Origin: Phoebastria nigripes
Lineage: Eukaryota > Chordata > Aves > Procellariiformes > Diomedeidae
Length of the DNA stretch: 64,000 nt
Assembly: GCA_035582835.1 (NCBI GenBank)
Contig: JAYKAV010001000.1
Coordinates: 2,052,680-2,116,679, forward strand
Direction: 5' to 3'
The notes under the pieces were generated by a model that did no database searches, was not told the origin of the DNA, and was given only the letters and a program-made list of their open reading frames with translations. Shown here piece by piece: positions 39,949 to 53,650 of this stretch. Position numbers and translations under genes: made by a program. Position 1 is the first letter of the stretch. Each line of letters opens with the position of its first letter.

Positions 39949-41855
39949 CTGTCAGCAGGAAGCAAAATTATGATTCAGCAGAACTTCTTTAAAGTTGTTA
40001 TCACCATCTGCAAACCAACAACTAACGGCCACTTTGAAGTGACAGGAGTTGCTCACAGAGAAACAACAAATGCTTGAAATTCTGGATGACTGGATTTGCT
40101 AAGTTGATAGGTCTGAACTGACTGTTCTTTCCCCTCATATAAATCGACCCCGATGTTGCAAAGCAAAGGAGGCTTTCAGATTGCATCACGCATGCAAAAA
40201 CAAATAAAAATGCTCCTAGGGTTTATTACATTCTGTCTTAGGGCCAAACCATTCAACTGATTCTCCAGTTTGGTCATGCCAAAGAAAACCTGCTGATTGA
40301 TTCATGACGGTTCCCACCGCTGTCTGGAAGCGCTGGGGTAAGCCTCGCGTCAGATAAACATTCATGTGTATCTGCTTCAGAAAGACAGGCAACAGCACAG
40401 GTGTAGTAACTAGAGAGAGCCTGAGAAGAGAAGGTGTTGGTAGGACACCCAGAGATAACTGCTGCTTTCCAAATTACAATTAATAAGGTCAGATCAGCCG
40501 CTGGCTTCACAATCTCAACTCCTTTTCCTGCTCAGCTTTGCAATTTTATTTATAGCAGAACTATTTCCTGAGAATGAATATCTGAAATACCATTCATTTA
40601 TGAGGCAGAAAAAAATCAGGCAGAGGTTTACAGTATTGTAGCCCATAATGCTGAACAATTTAATTCAGCAATTTAAATGCATGTCTACAGATAGGAACAA
40701 TATTTTCAATATAACAAAGAGAATAAGCAGAAAACTCTTGATTAAGTCACTGCCTGTCATTCAGACAGTTCAGTCTCCAATATCACAAGATAGGCTTTGC
40801 TCTTTCTCTGTGCGATTGCACTGATGTCAACCTAAGACCAGAATTTGGCCTTGTATCCTACACCAGTTGCTAAATATGGGCTCTGTACTGTATGGCGCCC
40901 AGTACTCTGCTTTTAGTCTATTAACGCATTTCCAGGTTTCCAGAGGCTGCTGATCCCATTGAGCTTTGGCACAAACTGCTTTCCTGGTCTAGCGTAGTAC
41001 TGTTCAGGGACATTACAGAACTGAGTCCCCTGTGTCTCTGTCAGACACAGGTCTACAGTTTCTTTGATAGAAGTCGCAAGACTTGACCTACCTGGGAGAT
41101 CATTTTTGCTCTACTTTGATAGAGGTAGAGTCTCCTGAATGGAGGAGATTCTGCCTGGAAAGCAAGTAAGCTTTAAAGACTGAGTCAGCTTTGAACTCCA
41201 GAAGTGACATGGGATACTGTCAAAAAAGAGGGAATGTCCAGATGTTGTTTTTTTTTTTGGATACATAGCCAACTTGGTACCTTTCCTGCCTCAGACTCAC
41301 CTTTACAGGTTGTTACACTTTAGCAGGTCCACATAAAAGATCTCTGGGCCTAGAACATGGCTAACTGAATTTGCCAGGCATGAATTGCCTATGGAAACCA
41401 TTGGGACTTGCACACATGTGCTGAAGACAATGCACAGTTAACCCAGAAAAAACATCATTGGGTTTGATTCAACACAATTAAGCAACACTGTATACAGCAC
41501 TCTCTGAAAATTAAGTTAATAGGGAACCTGTCTTTTTGTTACTGTAATAAATTCCATCACTCATCAAGACAGTGAAGAAAAACTACNCCAGTACTGCCAC
41601 AGCCCTGCATTCTAATACCTTTCTTACATGTGAGATGACATTCAACAATATTCATGCAAATATACACAGTGAAGCAATTATATACTGATGAGAGATGTGC
41701 TCCACTGTCAAAGAGAACTTTAAGTACTTCTGAGAACTGAAGTGTCTGGCATCCAGCGCCACAATGCTCTCCTGCATATACACATGGGAAGACACAGGCA
41801 TGCATCAACCATGCATCAAGCACAGTGTGTAAAAATATACAATGTTGTTACTGTT

Positions 41856-41881
41856 TTTTGGTTTGGTTTGGTTTGGTTTTT
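41856..41881. repeat. (TTTGG)n pentanucleotide run
   Basis: Four TTTGG units flanked by T runs, in an NKD1 intron. Confidence 0.9.
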
Positions 41882-44854
41882 AATAAAAAACGCATCTGCT
41901 TAAGTGTTTGTGGAGTGTATGAAAACCCTTTCTAAAATCCCCACGCTGGAGTGTCATCCTGATGGTAATAAGCACACAGCATTATAGTAGGTAAGGGGAA
42001 TAAAGCAGTGACAGAGCGCAGGGTAGAAGAATGCAAGGACATTTCCTGAAAGCTACGCTCACTGATAACAAAGTTTAAGCCAGTCAGGGAGAAATCACTT
42101 AAGCAGGAAAGAAAGAGGGAGTGAGAATGTGTATCTGTGGGTAAAAGGAAGATGTTTTAGAGGCTGGTGTGCCTGTTGCACTAAACAAAACATAAACTAG
42201 AATGGCATGAAGATACCCAATCCACAAAGTTGCCTGCCAGTGCTCTTCCACCATCCATTTTGTACCACACATGCCAGGCAAGCTAGCTATGAATCTAGCT
42301 ACTTGATCTTGATACTTGTATTAGCCCTACAGGTGAAAACTCCTGCCTGTAGCTTCCAGCAGATGAAAAATCTAACCCATCTATCTCCCACCTTCAGGAT
42401 AAAAACACTTCTATCCATTTTATCTTGAATATTAATCACATCTTGCCTAGAATTCCTAACTGACTGAATTTGTGAAATGTGTGCACTTCTCACAAGTCCT
42501 CATTGCTGCTTTCAAAGGGGAAGCCTCTGCATTAATATTGTGAGATTCTGATATGAGTCTCAGGGAGCTTTCCTGAGGGTTAGCAATTTGGCCAGAGTGC
42601 ACAAACATCCCTGCAACATACACAGTGTGAACAGGACATTCTTTGTCCTGTCCACGTTTAATGAGATGCAACAAAAACTGTCAGATGCTCAGAGTTGCCT
42701 GATGCTGATCTGCTCAGCTGAAGATACAGATTTGTTCTGTCTAGGAAGCCTCTAACCAAAGGGATGAGAAGGACAAACGCAGCAGAGCCAAGACTCTACC
42801 CCAACATTTGATGCCTCTATGACTGTGGATTTAAGTGGAAATGGCTGCTGTTCATAAAACCACTACATGTGCAAAACCAGGACTTTAAGGTGGATGGGAG
42901 GGGGACTTCAAACTGAAAGGGGATTTTTGCAATAGATTATCAAACAAAAACAGTCCATTAAATTCACACAGGGCAAACCTTTGCTAATGGGCAGAGGGAA
43001 TACGAACACCACATCTAGGCCAGCAAGCAAAACCACGGAGTATTCTTTGGTTCACAGAAGATTTTGTACAGAGTTGCTAACAGAAGATTAGAAGTCATTT
43101 TAATCTTCTTTTAATCTGAAATTTGATTGTACTGGGATTTACTCACTGAGATAACTCACTAGCATTTTTACTCTATCCAAAAAAGGGAGGCACTGTTTTG
43201 TTGTCATTTTTAATAAGACTGAATGCTCCTTCTCCTGATAAAATTATTATGTATTTGGACAAATATGCCTAAATCCAAGGAAAGCCAAAAGTGGATTTTT
43301 ATTTTTTTTAAATTTGCAGCTGAAGAAACAAATGTAACTAATGATTCAATGTCATTACTGTAGCATTTCAGCAAACACTTCCCTCTGCCTTAGCATGAAA
43401 CATAAAATCCTAAAACAGATCAAACCTACACACCAAGATGACCTGTTTGGAGCAACTGATCTAAATTAAAATGCTAAAATTATCTGCTTTTGATTTGTTT
43501 TTCTATCTATTAAAATACCAAATTCAGAAAAGCAATAGCACACCTACATGTGACTGAGAGATTAACATTTTTCTTAGCTGTAAAAAATTTTAATACTTGA
43601 AAAATACATCGCAAATGATTATCACACACTCTGAAGTTCAATGCAGGTAATATCTATCAGGTAGGTAGAACTCATGATAACAGGATAGATACACATGATT
43701 ACACATTTTCAGAGGAAAAAGGCCTTTCTGGACTGGTATCCAAAATAATATTGTACATTCTGTTAGGGAAGAACTAAAAACCTTTTTTTATCTAATCTGT
43801 AGATGGCTGCAAGTGTACCTACAGCTCTTCATAAAAGAAACCACTGTGCTTGTGCTTTATTGGAAACGGATGCACTCTGAGTCACACAGGCTGGATTCCA
43901 CTGAAAGACAACAGACAGGTATTTTTTCAAGTGGTGAAATGTATTCTGAAACTTATGGGGGAAAAAAAAAAAGTTATCCCAATTTTCCTGCAAGATTACA
44001 TTAATTATACTGGTTCTAAGCAAGCAGGCTAATTCCTACATGGATACTACCTAATAACATTCTGTAAGGGAGAAGTTGACCTAAAGCTGATGTGGCAGCA
44101 GGGAAGCATGGTTTCTGGCAGGTGGAGTCAGCAGAGATGGCCACTCTGCTAAGTCACTGTGAGGTAAGAAAGAGATGAATTTATTTCTTCTACCAAATGT
44201 ACAAACACACTTTGTAAGTGGAATTGAGCCACCCCACAGTTGCTATAAGCCAGAACCACCTCAGCAGAATGGAGCATGGAGCAGGCAGTGTGATGGAAGC
44301 TCTTGGTTGTCACTTACTCTGCAGGACATAGCCTATGTAGACCACTTGCTGTAAAGCTGATTGTCTGCTNCTCTGCTGCAAGCTCCCTTCTTTCCTCCTT
44401 CTGCTAGATACTGTACATCCAGTGCCAGCTCAAAGCTGCTTCCTTTAGGAGGAAAGGTGGTAAGGAGAAGCAGGTCTGGTTATGACCTGGTAAACAAGAT
44501 TGACTTAATAAAGCTTGGAGCTAACTGAATTGACCAGTGAAAAAGATGGGCTGGAAGGAGGACAGAGAAAGGCAGGAGCTGGCCTCTATGAAGATGAAAA
44601 GGTTTTAGGACACTTTTAGCCAAAAGGCAGTGCTATAAACTCCGCTAGTAGTCACAATATTTGCAGATGGCATCTAAAAAGACATTGCATGTCCTCCAAA
44701 GAGCCAACAGAAGAAGAAAATTTGAGTAATGGGTGCTACAGATTTGCTTTATTGGTGTTTGTTTTAATATACAAAGTATCTACCCATGGAATCTGCTGAT
44801 GGTTCCACAGGGAAAAATCCTGTAATTCCTCTATTTTAACATAATTTTTAAAAA

Positions 44855-44877
44855 TAAAGCAAGCAAGCAAGCAAGAA
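44855..44877. repeat. (AAGC)n tetranucleotide run
   Basis: Five AAGC units immediately downstream, in the NKD1 sense direction, of the 44944 splice donor. Confidence 0.9.
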
Positions 44878-44943
44878 ATCAGTGGTTGAAGTTTCCTCAG
44901 AGGTACCCAGTGCCTGCCAGGAGACAGGGTTCTTTCCCCTTAC

Positions 44944-45028
44944 CTGAGAGAAGCCCGCTGCTTCTTCTCAGAGCTTCTTACTTCTTCATTAGCTTTGCTT
45001 TCAGCTCTATGCCTGGCACCCTGCAAAT
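44944..45028 (-). CDS. NKD1: NKD1 coding exon (DLQGARHRAE... basic segment)
   Basis: This 85-bp exon encodes (D)LQGARHRAESKANEEVRSS and then EKKQRASL with a split Arg. It corresponds to the mammalian NKD1 segment beginning DLQSAR and ending KKQRAPLR. The acceptor is ...TTGGCAG ending at 45029 and the donor is GTAAGG from 44943. Phase enters with one carried base and leaves with two (AG), completed by A at 39948. The segment is charged and predicted to be disordered; I know of no catalytic motif in it. The intron before it is about 1.0 kb and the intron after it about 5.0 kb. Confidence 0.96.
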
Positions 45029-46052
45029 CTGCCAACAAGAGAAAGTACATTATTCTCACATTACTGTCTTTGCTGATCATAACTAACATGCTATATTGCA
45101 AATACATTTTTTCTTGTCGGTAGATCAAGATGCAATGTATCATTTCGTGTAACCTTCTCAAAAGAGCTTTTGTTGGCAGGACAGATTTTAGGCAGACGTA
45201 ACCTTGACTGTAGGACGTTAGTCAGGGTTAGGCTAGTTAACCTGTGGCAGGTTAAATGGAGCCACATTCAAACTGATATACTTGTCCCTCAGGAGGACTT
45301 GGTAGTTGGGAGCTTGATGCTGTACTAGCGCATCACATAGCTCCCCAGCAGTGCAAATTTGCTTATGTCTGCACTTGACTGAGTGGATGTATATATTAAA
45401 ACTGAGGTAACAGGGCTCTCCTTTTGGATACGGTGCCCACATTTTCTACTGAAGTATTACTTTAAATACTTTTAAGTATTTTAATTTAGTACTACTTTAC
45501 CTACTGAGGTAATTATGCTGATACAACTATCATTAGAGTGAATATAAGGTGAATAAGCCATTTTATAATGGCAGACTCTGCCAGTACAGAAAAATGCAAT
45601 TTTTACGCATAGATTCATAAAGGTTACCTATGCTTAACTATTTATTCTTATCTAGCAGCAGTGATAGCTATGTACTTGCAAAAAACATTTTATACCACTA
45701 CACCTGTTCCCACACAAACTGAGCACTGTAATATCAGCAGAGTTAAAGTGGTACAAGTGGAAAAGGCCTTAAATCTGCCTTGCAGTACACAAAGAAATTA
45801 CACAACATGTGGGTTATTGCTGCTTCCAAAAAGAAACAATCAATCAGGAGAGGGAACCCTAATTTGCTTAAGAGACACTGAAAGGAGGGTAGGCAATTTT
45901 GCACCCAAGATGATAAAGCAGGTTCATGGGGTTTAAAATATCCACATAATTATTTGCCTTATTTATTTGTATTAACAAAATACGAAGATGGATTTTTAAG
46001 GGATTCTTGAAGTTTTTCATATTTTTTCCAATGGNCAATTGCACATCCTTAC
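45029..46052 (-). other. NKD1: NKD1 intron between 46053 and 45028 exons
   Basis: About 1.0 kb with good splice sites (GTAAGG ... TTGGCAG). A 91-codon open frame on the plus strand (45661-45936) has no recognisable similarity and is not called. Nothing else stands out. Confidence 0.9.
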
Positions 46053-46200
46053 CAGTATGATTTAACAAGATACTCTTTTTCTTCTGGCTGCCATCTGGTG
46101 CCACAGTAAGTTTCACTCGCAGAGTTTTGCTGGAACTAGGAGAATGGTTTACTGATGCATCAACTACCTCATAGATGGTATGAAGCAAGCTGGTAATATC
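46053..46200 (-). CDS. NKD1: NKD1 coding exon (EF-hand completion and conserved VKLTVAPDG block)
   Basis: The exon reads DITSLLHTIYEVVDASVNHS, followed by a Ser-rich turn, LRVKLTVAPDGSQKKKSILL and NHT. DITSLL supplies EF-loop position 12 and the exiting helix. The block after it is among the best conserved parts of the NKD family. The acceptor is ...AACTATAG ending at 46201; the donor is GTAAGG from 46052. Length is 148 bp, leaving one base (G) that joins AT of the next exon to give Asp. An ambiguous base at 46035 is intronic and does not affect the frame. Confidence 0.98.
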
Positions 46201-49200
46201 CTATAGTTGGATTGAAATACAAAAAACACACTATTGTGAAAATGGTATGAAACCTACAGCTTTGATACTTACAACTATTTTGGACTTGGGACTATTAAAT
46301 GCTGAAATATCCTCAGAAGTCACTGGATTTAAAAGGGCTGAACTTGCACAGAACCTTACAATCTTCATCAAATGGTGTAAGATTTACAAAATGGGGCAAA
46401 CCAGAGCAAAACAATAATAACAGCACAAGGTATTCAGGTTTCCCAAACTGTGAATCAACAAAATTGTGTTCTGCCTTTTCTTTTCTTTGATTTCAACAGA
46501 ACCCAGGGATAACCATTCCTACTGCACTAAAAATTGAGTTCGCGTGACCAAAACAAATACAGCAATTGAAGAAAATCTTGGACATTACAGTCTTACTACT
46601 TCTTGGGTTTTTTTCTTGGGATAGTTAAATGGTTGATTATATAGAGGAAAGCCAGTAAAAGAAGTGGCAGAACTGTAAACCTCAGGTTTGGAAATAAATG
46701 ATGTCTGAATGTCACTCTACCATATATGTTTTGAGGTCTAGCTTATTTTGCAAAATTCAAACCAGTTCTAAACTTACATTTTTGAACAGCAGAGATTATC
46801 CAGTCAGGCCTATTACAGAACATTCTTCACACATGTCTTTGAAGGCAATGGGACGTGAACAAGTGCTTACGTGTCTGGCTATATCAGAAAGAACACTAGC
46901 CAATTTTAATAAGCCAATTGTTTCAAACAGAAGAAACACTGTTTAGTAACTGGCGATGCTCAAAGGTCTCTCAGGTTGATCTAATCCAGCCAGGCTCAAA
47001 TAGGGTACTACCTTAAATTGCCAGGATGAAAAGGAGATCTCTTGGCTCACTGTTTTTCCTCAAAGGGATTTCACCCAAATTGATCTTGGGCACCAACCTA
47101 ATGCCAAAGCATACTGATCATCGTAGGCTATAAAGATCCCATTCAATGTATATCTGAGATTTTCTCCATGCTGGTCTTCCTATTCCTTTATCTATCCTAG
47201 TACCTAAGCTCTTTCCAGATGCCTGTGAGCACAAAGGAAATATCTAAATCATCTTTTGTTAAGTATAACTGGTTCTGAGGATTAAGAGTCAGGTCTATAA
47301 AAATTCAAAACCTCTACAATTTTTCCTTTGCCCAGGGTCATGCCCNTAACAATGGCAGCTCGAAGTCCAGTATGCCCTAATGGGTCCCAGCACTTTAGTA
47401 GTCAATATACCACACAGTCCTCATTATCTAACCAGCTTTAAAGGTGACACAGAAATACTAATTTCTACTCACACAGAATTTAGGAAAATACTGACCTTAT
47501 GGCCAGGACAAATGACTTTACAGTAGCTTATTTTCCAGCTCAATAAGCAGAATGAATAACTAAATCCTAGAGGGTCCAGACTTTACCTTACACTTAACAT
47601 GTACCTTCTCTAACTTTTCTGCACTCAGTGGAATTTCTCCAGACTTGTGAGTTCAAGACAACATNTTCATAAAAAGAGAGCAGAATTTGCAGTCTCTCCT
47701 TTATTTCCCCACTGACATGTTTTTTCTACCATTGCCGCAAGAGTCTCTATATATGGGCTGTTACTACCATGTCAGTAGTTGCTTTCCATCCTCTTGACAA
47801 GAACCACCGTCTAAAGTTCCANTGAGGGAAAGACTGCTCAGTGACAATCTGGTGGACACCTCACAGCTCTTTAACACATCTCACTTCTCACACTCCACCC
47901 TAATTTGAAAGCTAGCCAGACCTCTAAATAGACACAGCCATATCTGACAGCCAGCTTGAAGGGCTGGATTTTTATTTCATCTAAAGAGAAAGAGAAAAAC
48001 CCAACCAAGCAAGAACATAGACAAACAAAACATATCTGTTGTTTTATACACCCTCCATAAATTACGTTCTAGGAGCATTGTGCTATAATCCTACACTTCG
48101 ATAAGCCAAACCTTCCNCTTCAGCAGAATACTTAAGCACCATATTTATTCTTAACAGGGCTTCATACACTCAGCACTTTGGTGAATGGAGCCTTTCCCAT
48201 ACATTCCTTAACAAGTGTTGGTTAGCCAACGTGGCATCTTTCCACACAAGGCTACTATCAAGAGGTTATTATCAACTCTCTCATTCACAATAATCTGTCC
48301 CCCTGCCTTTTTTCAGCTACGCCAGATGTTTGTACAAGCTGATCATCTAGTCTATTTTAACTTCAACAGGCAAAGACAAAAAGTCTTTACTCCCACTGTC
48401 CTTTTACATGATTTTTTTCCTGTGATGAGGTCTAACTTGCTAACTGGCATACAATCTGCCCCTTGTGTTCTGTGAGGGTCTTTCTCAACAAGCGGCTTGA
48501 CTCAGCAGTTTAAAAAGTACTCCCAAACGCTGTCAAGGAAGGCCCGATGCAGCATTTGTGTGACGCATACTTGGCAAGTCAGAAATATGTGCACACACAT
48601 ATCACATCAGGACAATTTACATCTCTCAGCCAAACAGGCCCAAATTAACCCAAATTAATGTCCAGGCTCCAAGCAGTTTAAGAGGCTGCACAGAGGTATC
48701 AGGACACCTTGTGGCCTTATACTCTGCTGCCTTTGCATTTCGTTACATGTTTAATACCCAGCTTCCTCCACGACGATCTGAACTGCTCTGCATTCTGGCA
48801 CTGAACGAACGTGGTCGTCAGACTGGATATATACCAAGATCGAGGTTAGGGATATCCACAAGTAACCACTTAATGCTTGTGCTGATCTTTTAAATACCAA
48901 CAACAACATTTTTATTATAGGATTCATTTACTTGTGGTTCTAATTTGGGGTTGGGAATTCTAGCAAACTGACAGTTCTGATTCGGTCAAACAAGTCTGCT
49001 TGGGTCATTCGCTACTCTGTCATCTACCAAGGTCCTGGCCGAGTAGGCATCAGCTACAAGGCAGCTTGAACCTCCTGTTGCTTTCCAGTTATTGCTTCAC
49101 AATTATAACATACAAATTCCTGAAGCACTGATCTGGTAGGAATGGTCTTCGTCAACAAGTTCTGAACTGTGACTAAAACTTCCTTCTCACAGCCCTTTTT

Positions 49201-49860
49201 TGGCAGCTAATATGGTAATGGCTTCTTGTCAAATCAGTAGCGCTAGACCATTAAAATATATGTTACAAAATTTGTATTTTATAGTTATGTCTATATTTAC
49301 CCCCACAAGAATTTTCATCTTCCAGTAGTCTGCCAGGAGACTGAGGCAATTTATGTTCCCCTTGAAAGCTGTCCCACTGAATGTTATCGGTATTTAAATT
49401 TCTTAAAGAACTGTCTAAAGCCATTGAGACAGCTTTACCTTCTACACACCAGCTTGTGCATTTCACTGTCCTCAAGAAGTTCAGCATCAAAGATCAAGAA
49501 TAGAAGCTAGTTAAATTTTCCTCTTTTCTGGTACACCAACCAGCATGTCTCAGAGACCACCTACCAAAGAATCTAACTTGTCTGCACAATGGATTACGAT
49601 TTTTACTAGTCACATGATTTTGCAACTGCTTTGCTTAAGACTGCTTGGCACTTCCTGCACAAAAAGTTTCATCCCACATTTCTCAAACTTCCTCCCTTTT
49701 TACATGAAAAATAAACAAGAACAGATTTTTCAGTGTTGCCCATTTTTCAAAAAATATCATTTGCTTGTTTTTTTTACTTAAATGTACTTTAAAACCATTT
49801 CTAGTTAAAAATAATTGTGGATTTTTAAACTAGTATATTAAATGGGTAAAGAGAAATAAG

Positions 49861-49864
<4 letters not shown>

Positions 49865-49929
<65 letters not shown>
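49865..49929 (+). repeat. (A)65 homopolymer
   Basis: Sixty-five uninterrupted A residues follow GAATT. In the NKD1 transcript sense this is a long poly(U) tract. It could be the tail of a retro-inserted sequence on the plus strand or a plain homopolymer microsatellite. I see no AATAAA immediately before it. Confidence 0.95.
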
Positions 49930-49931
<2 letters not shown>

Positions 49932-52349
49932 TTCCTCTCCTTTATAGCAAACGGATTACATTTAGAGGGGAAGTCGGCTGCATGAATCTAACTAACTTCT
50001 GAAGGGCTTCTAGTGTGCAGAATTTCTGCTGGGATAGCTAGTTTAATCAAGTAAGAAAACTGAAACTATGATATTTTTTCTTCAAGAGGAAAACAAATCC
50101 TTGCTGGGTAGTATCCAAACAGCCAGCACATGCCATACCCAGATTTATTTGTGTCTTGCTTATTGAATGCTACAGTTGGTTTTTCCAGGGCTGAAGGATC
50201 TAGCAGTGTTAATCTGTATGTTTTTCACATCCTATTTTATCAAGCAGCTAATACAACAAAGTATATCAAAAAGAGAAAATTTAATAGATTGCCAGAAATA
50301 CTTGCATTAGAAATACCAAAAAGCAAACAGTTAAGGCCACACAGGTATGCTGCACTCACACATGTATCNGCAGAATACTTTACAGATCTCCAGTAGGAGA
50401 CTAGCAAGAATTTAGAACATTCAGAGAAACTAATGGGTCTGCANAAAAGAACAAGAGCAAATTACACTGAAGTATTCTTCATTCCTTACAGAACTCATGT
50501 GACTGAGAAAGTCCCTATTCCACGTATTAATTTTTTACTTCTAAGGAACATTAGCAGTACAGGGACAACCCTATTTTTCCAATATTAGTGTAGCTTATCA
50601 TCATAGGACTAGTTAGCAAATTAGAGATTCTGTAAGGGAAACTAAGAGGCTTTTCCAGCGGAATTAATTTAACAGAATGAGACATTTGCACAAAAACACC
50701 CAAAAAACCCCAAAAAACAACAACAACAAAAAAACCAAAACCCTGCTGAGTTTAATAACACTGAAAGAAAACATTCAGTTTGATTCTTTGTAACTTGTCT
50801 GGGAGAGGTGTCTTTGGCTCCCCTCAAAACCAAAAGAGAAAGTCATATTTTCTCTTAATATTTCTCTCTGGCACAAATCCACCAAATCTAATGGCTGAAA
50901 TGATGGCCCCTCTGATACAGACAGGCACTACTCCTCTATCTGTTGGTTCCATTACTGCTTCTATATCATGAGTTAATACAATGCTGACAAACACAGTGAA
51001 AACCAGCAAATTTCAAGATAAGGGTCAGGCTGATAAATGGTAGCCCCAGAAAAGCCAGTATCCTTCCCCAAGTCAAAGATTTGGTGCTCAGTTCTGAATG
51101 CAGAAGTAACCTCAAACCTTTTCACTCATTACAGAGCGTTTGAGCAAAAATAAATAAAAGGGGAAAGAAAAAAAAAAGAAAGAAAACATAAGAGGAAAAA
51201 TTGGGTATTTAATGTAGGAAACAAAGAACATTTTTAGCATTAAAAATGCATGAAAAGAAACATCAATATCAGTTCATTACCTTTCCCTGAGAAAAAGAAA
51301 AGTACAAATGTCTCATTTGTACTTTGTTTGTAGCCTGATTTTTACATACAGCAGGATGTTTTTTTGTAACATCAGCTTTGTTTGATCACATACATTTTTG
51401 AATCATTCTTATTTGGAACCTGAAAGGAGCTTCACTTGCTATCTACTCAACAACTAGTCTATAAGAAATTCCCTTTTTTTACTCCTGACAAGGAACTTTC
51501 TTGTGTGCTTATTCCTGTGCAGTCACTCACCAAAGAAACTCAATTTTCCAAGAAAGAACTGATTGCAAGAAAAAAAAAAGGCTAGTGGTTATGAAGTATA
51601 ATTACATTCAGAGAGCTCAATATAAAACCTCATGGATCAAAACACATTAGTTCAATTATCCAAGTTTCAAGTCCGATTACAAATATCCGTGTGAAGATAA
51701 TTACAGTACAGCTGTCAGTTCTAAAAAGGCCTGCAGTACATAATGAATTGTCCTCTTATGGCTTACGGAATGAAGGGAAACATTATTAGCCAAGTTTTGT
51801 AATATACATATTAGAACAGGAAAAGTTATCTCCCACTACACCAAAAGGACTGAAAAATGGTCATCCTCTGTGACAGAAAAAGCAGTAGTTTAATAACATA
51901 TAGTAATGCTAATTTTATAATTTGCCATCCCAATAATTATGCTTTCATAATGGGTGTATCTCTTCAAGAAGCATGACTAGATCTGAATTTCTAATTATAA
52001 GGACTACGGAATAAGTCATACAGACTCTAGGAGGAAATCAAAGCAGTATTAAGTTCTGAAGATATTGTTAAGATCCAGAAGAAATTTCACTAAGATGGAA
52101 TTTGAATGCTCTTGCAGTAATCTGTCATTGTGTAAAACCCAAGGGAAATTTTATCCGGTAACTAAATCCATATCTTATTTACAATTTTCAAACATTTTAA
52201 TGAAAAAAACATTTAGTCCACTTGTAAAATTGCACCCCACCTACATGTCTCTCACAAACTTAATTTAACACTGTGTATTCCTTTGGAAACTCTCTGGACA
52301 TGAAGTCCAATATTTTAAACACAATGACTTTGAATCAAATGAAATTGAT

Positions 52350-52465
52350 GTGGGTGGGCAAAGTCACTTCCTTTTTCAGTGTCTCAATTTTCCAACATGA
52401 AAAACAAGAATGATAAGGCTGACTTCTTTTTGTAAAGCACCTCAAGGTCTACAGATAGAAATCTG
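52350..52465 (+). mobile_element. MIR-like SINE relic
   Basis: GGCAAAGTCACTTCCTTTTT, then AGTGTCTCAATTTTCCAACA, then TTTTTGTAAAGCACCTCAAG and GTCTACAGATAGA reproduce the MIR 3' half (caagtcacttaacctctctgtgcctcag...) and the downstream GTAAAGCGCTTTGAGATCT-type tail. It lies inside NKD1, antisense to the gene. Confidence 0.6.
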
Positions 52466-52675
52466 ACTTAAGAAATTTCATCTCTCTGTTAAATCCAGCT
52501 ATAAATCCAGGAGACATTAAAGTGAAATTTTCAAAGAAGGAGAAAAGGTCCACACTAACCTTTTCTCACCAGAACACTGGACCTTTGTTTAGAAGAGCTG
52601 ACCAGTTCTGAAAGCATTTTCATCAGCTCACTAAATGGCACTGGTACAGACCAGCCCCCTTCCTCAGACTGTCCA

Positions 52676-52799
52676 TTCCGTCCTTGATCCAGCAATGTGC
52701 TTCACATACTTTTAACTCAAAGCATGTGTTCCATTCATTTTAATTGAAACTATTCATATGTTTAACGTTCGCCATTGTTAAGTCCTTTGCTGGATCAGG
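52676..52799. repeat. diverged palindromic (MITE-like) element
   Basis: The left end reads TTGATCCAGCAATGTGCTT and the right end AAGTCCTTTGCTGGATCAGG, an imperfect inverted repeat. The inner parts also mirror: AACTCAAAGCATGTG against CATATGTTTAACG, around a core TTCCATTCATTTTAATTGAA. I recognise this arrangement from a palindromic repeat common in turtle and other sauropsid genomes, but cannot give its database name. Confidence 0.6.
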
Positions 52800-53398
52800 A
52801 GCAGAGCTGCTTAACAAACGACAGTATCAAGCCCACTATGTTGACTGCCAGTCTCTCAGGGGCTAATGGAACAAGAAATTCTATGTCATATGAAGAGACT
52901 GAAATTCCTCTTTTGTGGCCAAGATTATCTATGAGCTGTTATCATTAGTCATTCTTGCACAAACAACTCTTAAATTGCATCTGGATTCAACAGAAGACAA
53001 CCAACAAGATGGATTACACAAATGGCACTGAACAGCTTGCAAAAGAAGTAACGTAACTGGGAAACTCTGCAATGGTGCACACTATTTGTTTCTATCTTTG
53101 GTCACATGTAAAGAGCTGAAAATTATCAACCTATTTGGTCCCTTGGTTAAAAGAATTTTTTTTGGCACAGGTTCAAGCCTGAGTATAGCAACCTCCAGAC
53201 CTCAGAGTAGTATAATTTTCAATCCCTGCACAGATTTGGTTTCAGTTAAGCTGCAGTCTGCTCTTATAGCAGGGAGAGGTAGAATTTGGCTGTAACATGT
53301 TCTCTAAGTACAGTCAAATTAAGCTCTTTGGTGTACCACATAATCACAAATAATTATTGTATACATACTTAAAAGCATATTCTCGTTACGTTCGGCAC

Positions 53399-53442
53399 AT
53401 GGAACTCCCACTGACATTAATGGGAATTCCATGCCTGAATGT
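53399..53442. repeat. palindromic element with GGAATTCCATGCC end
   Basis: GGCACATGGAACTCCCACTG on the left mirrors TAATGGGAATTCCATGCC on the right, meeting near TGACATTA. It resembles the CCATTGA/TCAATGG family and is about 44 bp. Confidence 0.5.
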
Positions 53443-53524
53443 AAAGGACACCCATGTGTGTGGGTTTGGGTTTTGTGTGTTTTTCCCCTATTCTTTGAGA
53501 GTCATGATAATCTTGTAATGAAGA

Positions 53525-53650
53525 CTTAGCCTTGGGTCTCGAAAGATCTGGGTTCAATCTGCCACTAGGTTCTTGTGAGACTTCAGGCAAGTTATTTCAT
53601 TTTTCTGGTCTCTGTTCCCCATACATTAACTAATACAATACTACTTCCCC
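53525..53650 (+). mobile_element. MIR-like SINE relic
   Basis: AGATCTGGGTTCAATCTGCC, then CTTCAGGCAAGTTATTTCAT, then TTTCTGGTCTCTGTTCCCCA and an AATACAATACTACTTCCCC end align in order with the MIR core. It is inside NKD1, antisense to the gene. Confidence 0.6.

Larger units (their letters stand above)
39949..44943 (-). other. NKD1: NKD1 intron between 44944 and 39948 exons
   Basis: About 5.0 kb, starting GTAAGG and ending CTGACAG. It carries a short (TTTGG)n run near 41860 and an (AAGC)n run ends just outside it at 44875. No supported gene or conserved exon was found on either strand. Confidence 0.9.

Noticed and set aside
53525..53650. Possible tRNA-like promoter boxes within MIR-like relics
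   Set aside because: The tRNA-derived head is decayed and no cloverleaf can be drawn; a SINE relic, not a tRNA gene.
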